64,000 nucleotides of DNA, taken from the NCBI GenBank assembly GCA_020853525.1, contig JADYYS010000032.1, positions 1 through 64,000 of the forward strand, read 5' to 3'. Within the stretch, counting starts at the first letter, position 1. Every line of letters begins with the position of its first letter. The DNA is from Ardenticatenales bacterium (GTDB taxonomy: Bacteria; Chloroflexota; Anaerolineae; Epilineales; Epilineaceae). Shown one piece after another: positions 49,613 through 58,336 of this stretch. The notes under the pieces are model-generated. The model ran no database searches. It saw nothing but the letters and a program-made list of their open reading frames with translations, and was not told where the DNA came from. The position numbers and the translations under genes were made by a program.

Positions 49613-49909
49613 ATGACCCCAACCGCCCCGCCCTCCCCCGCCTTCGACATCGACGCCCTCGCCGCGCTCGCCCGCCTCGACCTGACGGCGGCCGAGCGGG
49701 AGCGCTTCCGCGCGCAGCTCGGCGACGTCCTCGCCTACGTCGCTCAGCTGGCCGAAGCGCCGGTTGGCGAGGGCAGCGCGGTCGGGCAAGGTGCCGGCGT
49801 GCGGCTGCGGGACGACGTCGTCGGGCCGTCGCTGCCGCGCGCGGCGGCGCTGGCGAACGCCGCCGACACGCTGGCCGGGTACTTCCGCGTCCCGCCGATG
49901 CGCGAGTAG
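49613..49909 (+). CDS. gatC: Asp/Glu-tRNA amidotransferase subunit C
   Basis: A 98-residue GatC. The helical region FDIDALAALARLDLTAAERERFRAQLGDVLAYVAQL and the later LRDDVVGPSLPR match the family (GatC wraps between GatA and GatB). It stabilises the complex that converts Glu-tRNA-Gln and Asp-tRNA-Asn to the amidated forms. First gene of gatC-gatA-aminotransferase-gatB. Confidence 0.9.
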   Translation: MTPTAPPSPAFDIDALAALARLDLTAAERERFRAQLGDVLAYVAQLAEAPVGEGSAVGQGAGVRLRDDVVGPSLPRAAALANAADTLAGYFRVPPMRE

Positions 49910-49921
49910 GCGGCGAGGCGC

Positions 49922-51475
49922 ATGATGTCCGGCGAAACCACGGCCACGAGGAACGCCACCGCCCCGTCCCACACGGACGCCGATCCCACGCGCTGGTCGG
50001 TCGCCGAAACGGCTGCGCAGCTGCGGTCGGGCAGGACGTCGTCGTTGGCCGTCACGGAGGTCTACCTTGCGCGGATCGCCGCGGACGATGAGGTGATCGG
50101 CGCCTACCTGACCGTCACTGCCGACGTGGCGCGCACCCAGGCGCGAAGCGCCGATGCGCGCCGCACGGCGGGGGAGGACGGGCCGCTTCTCGGCGTGCCG
50201 TACGCGCTGAAGGACCTCTTCACGACGGCCGGCGTCCGGACGACGGCCGGGTCGCGGATGCTGGCGGCCTACGTTCCGCCTGACGACAGCACCGTGTACG
50301 CGCGGCTGTCTGCCGCCGGCGCCGTCCTGCTCGGCAAGACGAACATGGACGAGTTCGCGATGGGCTCGAGCACCGAGAACTCCGCCTTCCACCCGACGGC
50401 CAACCCGTGGGACATCTCGCGCGTGCCCGGCGGCTCGAGCGGCGGATCGACGGCGGCAGTGGCGGCCGGCATGGCCGCGTTTGCGATCGGCACGGACACG
50501 GGCGGCTCGATCCGCCAGCCGGCCGCCCTGTGCGGGGTCGTCGGCTTGAAGCCGACATACGGTCGCGTCTCGCGGCGCGGGATGGTGGCGTTCGCCTCGA
50601 GCCTCGATCAGGCCGGCCCGATCACGCGCACCGCCAAAGACGCGGCGGCCGTCCTCCGCGCCGTCGCCGGCCTCGATCCGCTCGATGCGACGAGCGGCGA
50701 CGTGGACGTGCCGGACTACGGTTCGGCGCTGAACGGCGACGTGACCGGGCTGCGTCTCGGCATCCTGGACGAATACTTCACGGCAGGGCTCGACCCCGAA
50801 GTGCGCGCGGCCGTCGAGGCGGCCATCGACGTGCTCGTCGCCGCCGGCGCAGTGCGCGTTCGCGTCCAGATGCCGAGCGTCCGCTATGCCGTGGCCACCT
50901 ACTACCTGATCGCCACCGCTGAGTGCTCGGCGAACCTGGCACGCTACGACGGGTTTCGCTACGGCGCCACGAGCGACACGGGGGGCGTCTGGGAACGCCT
51001 CACCGCGGCGCGGAGCGTCGGGTTCGGGGAAGAGGTCAAGCGGCGGATCATCCTGGGCACGAACGCGCTGTCGACGGGCTACTTCGACGCCTATTACGCC
51101 CAGGCCACCCGCGTCCGGGGCCTGATCCGCACGGAGTTCGAGCGCGCGCTCGATGCCTGCGACGTCATCGTCGGGCCGACCGTGCCGTCACCGGCGTTCC
51201 GGCGTGGCGAGAAGATGGACGACCCGCTGGCCATGTATCTCAACGACATCTACACGATCGCGCTCAACCTGGCCGGCCTGCCGGGCGCCTCCGTGCCGTG
51301 CGGCTTCGTGGCCGGGCTGCCGATCGGCCTCCAGATCATGGGTCGGGCCTTCGACGAGGCCTCGATCCTGCGCATCGCGGACGCGTACGAAGCCCGGACG
51401 GCGTGGTCGACGCGCGCTCCGGCCGTGCCCGCCGACGCCGCCCGCATCCGTCCGCCGCGCGCGCTCGACGCGTGA
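49922..51475 (+). CDS. gatA: Asp/Glu-tRNA amidotransferase subunit A
   Basis: A 517-residue amidase-signature enzyme. The catalytic triad is visible as Lys in GVPYALKDLF, cis-Ser in GGSSGGST and the nucleophile Ser in TDTGGSIRQPA. It releases ammonia from glutamine for the GatB reaction. Two adjacent ATGs (49922, 49925) are possible; GAGG lies 3 or 6 nt before them. The N-terminal 25 residues are an unusual Thr-rich extension. Confidence 0.95.
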   Translation: MMSGETTATRNATAPSHTDADPTRWSVAETAAQLRSGRTSSLAVTEVYLARIAADDEVIGAYLTVTADVARTQARSADARRTAGEDGPLLGVPYALKDLFTTAGVRTTAGSRMLAAYVPPDDSTVYARLSAAGAVLLGKTNMDEFAMGSSTENSAFHPTANPWDISRVPGGSSGGSTAAVAAGMAAFAIGTDTGGSIRQPAALCGVVGLKPTYGRVSRRGMVAFASSLDQAGPITRTAKDAAAVLRAVAGLDPLDATSGDVDVPDYGSALNGDVTGLRLGILDEYFTAGLDPEVRAAVEAAIDVLVAAGAVRVRVQMPSVRYAVATYYLIATAECSANLARYDGFRYGATSDTGGVWERLTAARSVGFGEEVKRRIILGTNALSTGYFDAYYAQATRVRGLIRTEFERALDACDVIVGPTVPSPAFRRGEKMDDPLAMYLNDIYTIALNLAGLPGASVPCGFVAGLPIGLQIMGRAFDEASILRIADAYEARTAWSTRAPAVPADAARIRPPRALDA

Positions 51476-51509
51476 CGCGTCCGACCTCCGCCCGCCCAGG
51501 AGAGCCGCG

Positions 51510-52694
51510 ATGACCGCCGATCCGCGCACCGATGCGCTTCGAACGACGACGCGCGTGAACGCCGTGCCGCCGAGCGGCATCCGCCGATTTTTCGACATCG
51601 CGGCGACGATGCCCGAGGTGATCTCGCTGGGCATCGGTGAGCCGGACTTCGTCACGCCCGAGCCGATCCTGCGCGCCGGGATTGCATCGCTCGAGGCCGG
51701 GCACACCGGCTACACCTCCAACAGCGGTCTGATCGAACTGCGCGTGGCGTTGGCCGCCCATCTGGAGCGGCGCTACGGCGTGCAGTACGACCCCGAGACC
51801 GAGGTCCTGATCACCGTCGGCGGCAGCGAGGCTCTCCACCTCGTGGCCGAAGCGCTCGTCGAGCCGGGGGACGAGGTCCTCGTCCCGGAACCGTGCTTCG
51901 TGGCGTACCCGGCCGTCGTGACGTTCGCCGGAGGAACGCCCGTTCCGGTCGTCACGCGTTTCGAGAACGACTTCCAACTGGACGTCGCGGACCTTCGCGC
52001 CCGGATCACGGCGCGAACGCGGGGGCTGCTCATCGGCTACCCCAGCAACCCGACGGGGGCGGTGATGGACCGGCCGCAGCTCGAGGCCGTGGCCGACTTC
52101 GCTGCCGAGCGCAATCTGTACGTGGTCTCGGACGAGATCTACGACCAGCTGGTGTACGGCCAGGACCACACGTGCTTTGCCGCGCTGCCGGGCATGCGCG
52201 AGCGCACCGTCCTCCTCGGCGGATTCTCGAAGAGCTACGCGATGACCGGCTGGCGGATCGGCTACGCCTGTGCGCCGGCGCCCCTGGTGGCGGCGCTGCG
52301 CAAGATCCATCAGTACATCATCATGTCGGCGCCGACCGCTGCGCAATACGCCGCGCTGGCCGCCCTGACCGACCCGGCGGCGGCGACCGCCGTGCGCTCG
52401 ATGGCAGCGGCATACGACGCCCGCCGCCGCCTCGTCGTGGACGGGTTCAACCGGATCGGGCTGCCGACGTTCGAGCCGCGCGGCGCGTTCTACGCCTTTC
52501 CGGACGTCCGCCCCACCGGTCTGAGCAGCGACGAGTTCTGCGAGCGGCTGCTGTACGAGCACAAGGTGGCCATGGTGCCGGGTGAAGCGTTCGGCGAGGC
52601 CGGTCGAGGGTTTGCGCGCTGCAGCTACGCCACGTCGATCGAGCGGCTGACCGAGGCGCTCGCGCGCATCGGCGCGTTCGTCGCGCCGCTTTGA
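51510..52694 (+). CDS. Class I/II pyridoxal-phosphate aminotransferase
   Basis: A 394-residue fold-type I aminotransferase. Pyridoxal phosphate binds the lysine in GGFSKSYAMTGWRIGY; GIGEPDF, GYPSNPTGAV and SDEIYDQLVYG are typical of the aspartate aminotransferase subgroup I-gamma. The amino donor cannot be set from sequence. AGGAGA lies 6 nt before the ATG. It is inserted between gatA and gatB, probably co-transcribed. Confidence 0.93.
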   Translation: MTADPRTDALRTTTRVNAVPPSGIRRFFDIAATMPEVISLGIGEPDFVTPEPILRAGIASLEAGHTGYTSNSGLIELRVALAAHLERRYGVQYDPETEVLITVGGSEALHLVAEALVEPGDEVLVPEPCFVAYPAVVTFAGGTPVPVVTRFENDFQLDVADLRARITARTRGLLIGYPSNPTGAVMDRPQLEAVADFAAERNLYVVSDEIYDQLVYGQDHTCFAALPGMRERTVLLGGFSKSYAMTGWRIGYACAPAPLVAALRKIHQYIIMSAPTAAQYAALAALTDPAAATAVRSMAAAYDARRRLVVDGFNRIGLPTFEPRGAFYAFPDVRPTGLSSDEFCERLLYEHKVAMVPGEAFGEAGRGFARCSYATSIERLTEALARIGAFVAPL

Positions 52695-52707
52695 CGGGCG
52701 GCGCGGC

Positions 52708-54162
52708 ATGGAAGGCTTCGAGGTGGTGGTCGGGATCGAGACGCACGTCCAGATCCTGACGAGGAGCAAGATGTTCTGCGGCTGCGGCGCCGATTTCGCG
52801 GGTGCCGAGCCGAACACGCTTGTGTGCCCGGTCTGCCTCGGCCTGCCGGGCGCCCTGCCGACCCCAAACGCCGCGGCCATCGCGGCAGCCGTGACGACGG
52901 GGCTCGCGCTTGGCGGCGAGATTCGACCGCGCACATGGTTCGAGCGCAAGAACTATCACTACCCGGACCTGGCGAAGGGCTATCAGATCAGCCAGTACGA
53001 GGCGCCCCTGTGCACGGGCGGCGGCCTCGAGGTCGTCGGGGCGGACGGCGTGCGCCGCACCGTCGGGCTCGAGCGGCTGCACCTCGAGGAGGACACGGCC
53101 AAGCTGATCCACGCGCCCTCGGAGACGCTGCTGGACTTCAACCGGTCGGGCGTGCCGCTCATGGAGATCGTGTCACAGCCGGACATGCGCTCCGGCGACG
53201 AAGCGCGCGCCTATCTGGAGGCGCTGCGGCAGCTCCTGCGCTGGCTCGGCGTGTCGACGGGCAACATGGAGGACGGCGCGCTGCGCGCCGACGTGAACAT
53301 CTCCGTCCGTCGCGTGGGCGAGACGCGCCTCGGGACGAAGATCGAGATCAAGAACCTGAACAGCTTTGCCGCAGCCAAGGGGGCGATCGAGCACGAGGCC
53401 GAACGGTTGGCCGGCATGGCCGAGCGCGGCGAAACGATCGTCCAGAGCACGCGCGGCTGGGACGAGCGGACGCGAACGACGTTCGCGCAACGCACGAAAG
53501 AGGCGGCCGACGACTACCGCTACTTCCCGGAGCCCGATCTCCCGCCGCTCGTGCTCGACGCGGGCTGGATCGAGGCGCGGCGCGCCGCATTGCCCGCGCT
53601 GCCGGCCGCCCGCCGCGCCGACCTCACGGAACGCTGGCAGCTGTCGGACGACGAGGCGCGCGTCCTCACGCGCGACCGCGCGACGGCCGATTACGCCGTC
53701 GCCGCGCTCGTCGCCGCCGGGCCCGGCGCGTCGCGCGCCGTCGCCGGCTGGATCAGCGGCCCGCTCTTCGCGCTGGCAAATGCCGAGCCGGCGCTTGGCG
53801 AAGGGTGGACGTCCAAGGTCCCTCCGAACGCCTTGGCCGAGCTCGCGGCGCTCGTGGCGGACGGCACGTTGACGCGCAGCGTCGCCCGCGACGTGCTGTC
53901 GGAGATGTGGTCGACCGGTCGACGTGCCGCCGAGATCGCCGCCGGCGGCGCGCGGACGCAGATCAGCGGCAGCGATGCGCTGGGCGCAGTCGTCGACGAA
54001 GTGCTGGCGGCGCACCCGAAACCGGTCGCGGACTGGCTCGGCGGCAAGGAGTCGGCCAGCGCGTTCCTCCTCGGCCAGGTGATGCGGGCGACGGGTGGCC
54101 AGGCGAACGCGGCCGTGGCCAGGGACGTGCTGGACAAGGCGCTCGCGCGCCGCCGGGCGTGA
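52708..54162 (+). CDS. gatB: Asp/Glu-tRNA amidotransferase subunit B
   Basis: A 484-residue GatB. It opens with GIETHVQILTRSKMFCGCG, and the zinc site is C-G-C...CPVC near residues 23-46. HLEEDTAKL, DFNRSGVPLMEIV and the YRYFPEPDLPP segment complete the catalytic cradle; the C-terminal YqeY-like domain starts near 325. It phosphorylates and amidates misacylated tRNA. It starts 13 bp after the aminotransferase gene and ends in a GTGA overlap with the methyltransferase gene. Confidence 0.96.
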   Translation: MEGFEVVVGIETHVQILTRSKMFCGCGADFAGAEPNTLVCPVCLGLPGALPTPNAAAIAAAVTTGLALGGEIRPRTWFERKNYHYPDLAKGYQISQYEAPLCTGGGLEVVGADGVRRTVGLERLHLEEDTAKLIHAPSETLLDFNRSGVPLMEIVSQPDMRSGDEARAYLEALRQLLRWLGVSTGNMEDGALRADVNISVRRVGETRLGTKIEIKNLNSFAAAKGAIEHEAERLAGMAERGETIVQSTRGWDERTRTTFAQRTKEAADDYRYFPEPDLPPLVLDAGWIEARRAALPALPAARRADLTERWQLSDDEARVLTRDRATADYAVAALVAAGPGASRAVAGWISGPLFALANAEPALGEGWTSKVPPNALAELAALVADGTLTRSVARDVLSEMWSTGRRAAEIAAGGARTQISGSDALGAVVDEVLAAHPKPVADWLGGKESASAFLLGQVMRATGGQANAAVARDVLDKALARRRA

Positions 54163-55595
54163 ACGAGCGCCGGAAGCGGTCGGGGCGGTCGGGGCCGCCG
54201 GCGAGGCCGGCCGGGCCGCGGCCGCCGGCACAGCGACGACGGCCCGGAGCGCCCGCCGGAGCGCCCGCCGGAGCGCCTACCGGCGGTCCGCGGGCGGCGG
54301 TCGCCGGTACGTCGGTCGCCGGTGGATCGGTCGTCGTCGCGCTCGACGGGATGGCGCATGGCGGCGAATGTGTCGGGCGGGCGGACGACGGGCGGGCAAC
54401 GTTCGTGGCCGGCGGGCTGCCGGGCGAGACGACACAGGTCGTCGTGACGGAAGCGCGGCCGCGTTTCCAGCGGGGCTACGCGGCGGGGACGATCGGCGCC
54501 GCGAGCCCGGAGCGTGTGGCGGCCACGTGCCAGCACTTCGGGGCGTGGCCGGCGCGGGGCGCGGCACCGGGCGCGTGGTGCGGCGGGTGCCAGTGGCAGC
54601 ATGTGGCGTACGACGCCCAACTGGGGCACAAGCGCTCGATCCTGCGGGACGCGCTCGAGCGGATCGGCGGCGTCGGCGCGCCTGCGGTGGCGGCGACGAT
54701 CGGCATGCCGACGCCGTGGGGGTACCGCAACAAGCTTCGAACACGGCTCGTCGGCGGGCGACCGGGCCTCGTCGCCGTCGACGGTCGGACGCTCGTGCGC
54801 ATCAGCGCGTGCCCCATCGCCGTGCCCGCTCTCCTGGCGCACGTCGCCGCCTTCGAGGCCGACCTCCCCGACGGCACCGAGGTCACGTTCCGGATCGGCG
54901 AGCGGACCGGCGATGCGCTGATCGTCATCGACGATCGCGAGGGCGTGGTCGGTGAGATCGAGGTCGAGAGCGAGGCATCGATCGTCATCATCGGGCCAGA
55001 GGGCGAGGTGTCGATCGCCGCCGGGCGGTCGTTTTATGTCGAGCAGTTGGGCGGTGCGGCGATCGGTGTGCCGGCCACGGCGTTCTTCCAGGTGAACACC
55101 GGCATGGCGGAGCGCTTGGCCGAGGTCGTCCAGGCGGCCCTCGGCCCCGGGAGCGGTCGCGTCGTCGATGCCTACTGCGGCATCGGCACGCTGACCGGAG
55201 CGATCGCCGCCGTAAGCGACACGGTCGTGGCGGTCGATATCGACGCGTCCGCGGTCGCGGCGGCCGTCGCGAACACGGGCGGACTGGCGAACGTGACGCT
55301 CATCGAGGGCGACGTGGCCGAGGCGCTCGAAGAGATCGGACCCGGCGTCAACGCGCTGGTCGTCGATCCGCCGCGCGGCGGCCTGGATGCCGCCGCCGGG
55401 GCCGTCGTCGCCCGGATGCTGCCGGCCCGGATCGTGTACGTCAGCTGCGAGCCGACGACGCTCGCCCGCGACGTCCGGGCGCTCGGCTCGATCGGCTACG
55501 CCCATCGGTCGACACAGCCGCTGGACATGTTTCCGCAGACGTACCATTCGGAGAGCGTCACTGTGCTGCAGCACGACGCCTCAGGGCTGGCCTGA
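54159..55595 (+). CDS. RNA (uracil-C5)-type methyltransferase (RlmD/TrmA family)
   Basis: A 478-residue class I methyltransferase. A TRAM-like domain (about 48-105) is followed by an iron-sulfur type cysteine set (C...CGGC...ISAC), a SAM site at VDAYCGIGTLTG, VVDPPRGGL, and the catalytic Cys in VSCEPTTLARD (about 430). These mark 5-methyluridine methyltransferases of rRNA or tRNA. The spacing between the first cysteine and CGGC is about 10 residues longer than usual. The Ala/Gly/Pro-rich N-terminus is coded by 12-bp repeats. GTG start in a GTGA overlap with gatB. Confidence 0.9.
   Translation: MNERRKRSGRSGPPARPAGPRPPAQRRRPGAPAGAPAGAPTGGPRAAVAGTSVAGGSVVVALDGMAHGGECVGRADDGRATFVAGGLPGETTQVVVTEARPRFQRGYAAGTIGAASPERVAATCQHFGAWPARGAAPGAWCGGCQWQHVAYDAQLGHKRSILRDALERIGGVGAPAVAATIGMPTPWGYRNKLRTRLVGGRPGLVAVDGRTLVRISACPIAVPALLAHVAAFEADLPDGTEVTFRIGERTGDALIVIDDREGVVGEIEVESEASIVIIGPEGEVSIAAGRSFYVEQLGGAAIGVPATAFFQVNTGMAERLAEVVQAALGPGSGRVVDAYCGIGTLTGAIAAVSDTVVAVDIDASAVAAAVANTGGLANVTLIEGDVAEALEEIGPGVNALVVDPPRGGLDAAAGAVVARMLPARIVYVSCEPTTLARDVRALGSIGYAHRSTQPLDMFPQTYHSESVTVLQHDASGLA
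54245..54280. repeat. 12-bp tandem repeat, 3 copies, in coding sequence
   Basis: Two perfect copies and one variant of GGAGCGCCCGCC, encoding GAPA repeats in the N-terminal tail of the methyltransferase. Confidence 0.85.
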
Positions 55596-55743
55596 GGAGA
55601 GCCGTTCGGCTACCCTTGCGGCATTCCTCCGGTGCCCGTTCGAACTGCGGCCGACGCCCCGGCGTCGCACCGCACGGGCCGATGATCGCCAAGCGTACGG
55701 TCGCCGCTCATCCGGCGGGAACCGAATTTCGGAAGGAAACCCC

Positions 55744-55998
55744 ATGCGCGCCCGCATCGATCCCGAGCTGCTGAAGCTGAGCGTCACCGATCCTGCCGCC
55801 GTCGTCGAGGCCATCGTCACCGCCGAGAGCACGCTCGAGGCGTTGCTCGAGCGCCTGCCGGCGTCGCTCGTCGTGCAATACACGTATCGCTTGATCCCGG
55901 GCGTGGCCGTGACCGGCCCGGTGGGCGACCTCGAAAGCCTGTCCCTGCTGTCGGTCGTGCGCTCGATCGAGCCCGTTCGCGAAGTGCAGCACTGCTGA
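55744..55998 (+). CDS. Stand-alone I9 inhibitor (subtilisin propeptide-like) protein
   Basis: An 84-residue protein with no signal peptide. Its fold pattern (VVEAIVTAESTLEALLERL, then YTYRLIPGVAVTGPVGDL and a final SIEPVREVQ) resembles the I9 propeptide/inhibitor of subtilases, in which the C-terminal strand sits in the protease active site. AAGGAA lies about 5 nt before the ATG. It is 125 bp upstream of a subtilase gene on the same strand, so it is likely its inhibitor or folding chaperone. Confidence 0.75.
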   Translation: MRARIDPELLKLSVTDPAAVVEAIVTAESTLEALLERLPASLVVQYTYRLIPGVAVTGPVGDLESLSLLSVVRSIEPVREVQHC

Positions 55999-56123
55999 GC
56001 GCCGCCCGGCCGCCCGCTCCGCGCCCCCGACTCGGCGACGCTCACGCGGCATTTCGTCGTCCGACCGCGCCCGCCCTGTAGCCGCGTGCCCGCCCCATCC
56101 CTGCCCGCCCTGGAGACCGTTGC

Positions 56124-57467
56124 ATGAACCCGACCAAGCTGCACAAGTCGTTGTCCGTCACGATGTCCGGCGACGTGCGGCCGGACGAGCAGCTGGCGGT
56201 CATCCTGAAGTACAAGCCGAGCTTCGTCGCCCGCGGCGAGGTCGGCGCGCTGTCGGACGTCGCGCCGTCGCAGTCCTTCCACCTCGTGTCGGCACAGGCG
56301 ACGGACGCCACGCCGTCGATGATCGCCGCGCTGACGGACGATCCGGCGGTCGAAATGATCTGGCCCGACCTCCCGGTCCACACCTGGACGGACGCCCGCG
56401 TGCCGCTCATCGGCGTGCCGCGGGTCGTGGACGCCGGCTTCGGCGGGCAGGGCGTCCGGATCGGCATCGTGGACACCGGGATCGACCGCGATCACCCGGA
56501 CTTCGAAGGGCGGATCGCGGCGTGGCGCGACCTGATCGACGAGAACGCGGACGCGGCGCACGATCCGAACGGGCACGGCACGCACGTCGCCGGCATCGCG
56601 GCCGGCAGCGGGGCGGCGGGGGGCGGCCGCTACAAGGGCGTGGCGCCCCAGGCGATGCTCGTCATCGCGCGCGCGCTCGACGCCGAGGGCGGCGGACGGA
56701 CGAGTACCGTCATGGCGGGCATCGAGTGGGCGATCGACAACGGCGCGCAGGTCGTGAACATCAGCCTCGGCGGGCCGCCCTACCCCGCGGACGGCACGGA
56801 CGCGCTGTCCGTGCTGTGCAACGCGGCCGTCGAAGCCGGCATCGTCGTCTGCGTCGCGGCCGGCAACATGGGTCCGGCCGGCCACACGATCGGCGCACCC
56901 AGCGCCGCGCGGCGGGTGATCACCGTCGGCGCATCCGAGTCGACGGCCGGCGACCCCGCCGACCGCGTCGCGGGCTTCTCGTCACGCGGCCCGACCGGCG
57001 ACGGCAGCGCCAAGCCGGAGCTGGTCTTCCCGGGTGTCGGCATCGTCAGTGCCCGCGCCGCCGGGACGGGCCTCGGTCGCCCCGTCGACGCGCACTATAC
57101 GGCGCTCCGCGGGACGAGCCAGGCGACGCCGTTCGCCACCGGAGCCGTCGCCCTTCTGCTCTCGGCCAACCCGCGCCTGAAGCCCGACGAGATCCGGGAA
57201 CGGCTCGTGCGCGGCGCCGAACGGCTGCCGGGCGTCGACGTCCTGGCGCAGGGCGCCGGGCGCGGGAACGCCTACAACGCCTTCGTGAATGCACAGGGTC
57301 GTCCGCTCGGCCCAAGTGCGGGTGCGGGCTCGGGTGCAGGCAGCGGCGGTGAGAGCGGCGGTGCGAGCGGCGGTCCGGCCGTTCCCACGCCACCGGGTTC
57401 GCCGGCGGATTCCACCGCACGTTCGGGCTGCCTGCCGGCGTCGCTCGGCGCGTTCAGGGGCCGCTGA
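56124..57467 (+). CDS. Subtilisin-family serine protease without a signal peptide
   Basis: A 447-residue S8 peptidase with Asp117 (IVDTGID), His151 (NGHGTHVAG), Asn248 (AAGN) and Ser332 (GTSQATP) all in place. An N-terminal propeptide-like region (about 20-85) is present, but no export signal, so it is probably an intracellular protease. A Gly/Ser/Pro-rich tail (about 395-447) ends with a lone cysteine segment. GGAGA lies 7 nt before the ATG. Pairing with the freestanding I9 protein suggests control in trans. Confidence 0.93.
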   Translation: MNPTKLHKSLSVTMSGDVRPDEQLAVILKYKPSFVARGEVGALSDVAPSQSFHLVSAQATDATPSMIAALTDDPAVEMIWPDLPVHTWTDARVPLIGVPRVVDAGFGGQGVRIGIVDTGIDRDHPDFEGRIAAWRDLIDENADAAHDPNGHGTHVAGIAAGSGAAGGGRYKGVAPQAMLVIARALDAEGGGRTSTVMAGIEWAIDNGAQVVNISLGGPPYPADGTDALSVLCNAAVEAGIVVCVAAGNMGPAGHTIGAPSAARRVITVGASESTAGDPADRVAGFSSRGPTGDGSAKPELVFPGVGIVSARAAGTGLGRPVDAHYTALRGTSQATPFATGAVALLLSANPRLKPDEIRERLVRGAERLPGVDVLAQGAGRGNAYNAFVNAQGRPLGPSAGAGSGAGSGGESGGASGGPAVPTPPGSPADSTARSGCLPASLGAFRGR

Positions 57468-57490
57468 CGGCTTCGGCGGAGTCGTCCGCG

Positions 57491-58336
57491 CTAGGAACGT
57501 GCGATCGACCGAACCAACTCCGCCACCGCACCGACCAGGCGCTCCGCCACGACCCGCCCGGTCTCGAGCACCTCGGCGTGCAGATCGTGCCCTCCGACCT
57601 CGTGCGGCTCCTGGATCGGGACGAGGTTGGTGATCACGGACAGCCCGACGACCCGCATGCCGGCGTGCCGCGCCGCCACGACTTCCGGGCATGTGCTCAT
57701 CCCGACGGCATCGGCGCCGATGGCGTGCAGGTATCGTGCTTCGGACGGCGTCTCGAAGCTCGGGCCGGCGACCATCGCGTAGACGCCGTCGCGGACCGCC
57801 AGACCGGCATCCGCGAGACACCGCCGGGCGATCGGCCGCAGATCCGGCGTGTATGCGTGGAGCATGGACGGAAACCGCGGGCCGACCGCATCGTCGTTCG
57901 GGCCGACGAGCGGGTTGAGGCCGGCCATGCCGGGTAGGTACAGGTGGTCGCGGATCACCATCACGTCGCCCGGCGCGAAGTCCGCGTTCAACCCGCCGGC
58001 GGCGTTCGTGACGATGAGCGTCCGCGCACCGAGGGCGTGCATGAGCCGGACGCCGAACGTCGTGTCGTAGGCGGTACGGCCCTCGTACAGATGCGCCCGG
58101 CCGCGCGCGACCGCCACGACGACGCCTCCCAGCCGGCCGACGACGAGCTCGCCGGCGTGGCCGAGGACGGTGGACGCCGGCCAGCCCGGCAGCGTGTCGT
58201 ACGGCAGTCGGACGCCGTCGTCGAGATCGGCGCCGAGACCGGAGAGGCCGCTGCCGGCCACGATCGCGACCTCGGGGCGGAGCTCCGTCGCGGCACGGAC
58301 GACGGCCAAGGCAGCGCCGCTCCCCCGATCACGCAC
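57491..58336 (-). CDS. punA: Purine nucleoside phosphorylase
   Basis: A 281-residue trimeric-type phosphorylase (family 2): phosphate site GSGLSGLG (28-35), RAHLYEG (80-86), TNAAGGLN (110-117), and a base-binding GPSFETPSEARYL segment. GMSTCPEVVAARHAGM and the Asn in VITN follow. It splits purine nucleosides for salvage. It could also be a methylthioadenosine phosphorylase relative. GTG 58336 overlaps the xerD stop by 8 bp, so the two are co-transcribed. Confidence 0.92.
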   Translation of the reverse strand: MRDRGSGAALAVVRAATELRPEVAIVAGSGLSGLGADLDDGVRLPYDTLPGWPASTVLGHAGELVVGRLGGVVVAVARGRAHLYEGRTAYDTTFGVRLMHALGARTLIVTNAAGGLNADFAPGDVMVIRDHLYLPGMAGLNPLVGPNDDAVGPRFPSMLHAYTPDLRPIARRCLADAGLAVRDGVYAMVAGPSFETPSEARYLHAIGADAVGMSTCPEVVAARHAGMRVVGLSVITNLVPIQEPHEVGGHDLHAEVLETGRVVAERLVGAVAELVRSIARS

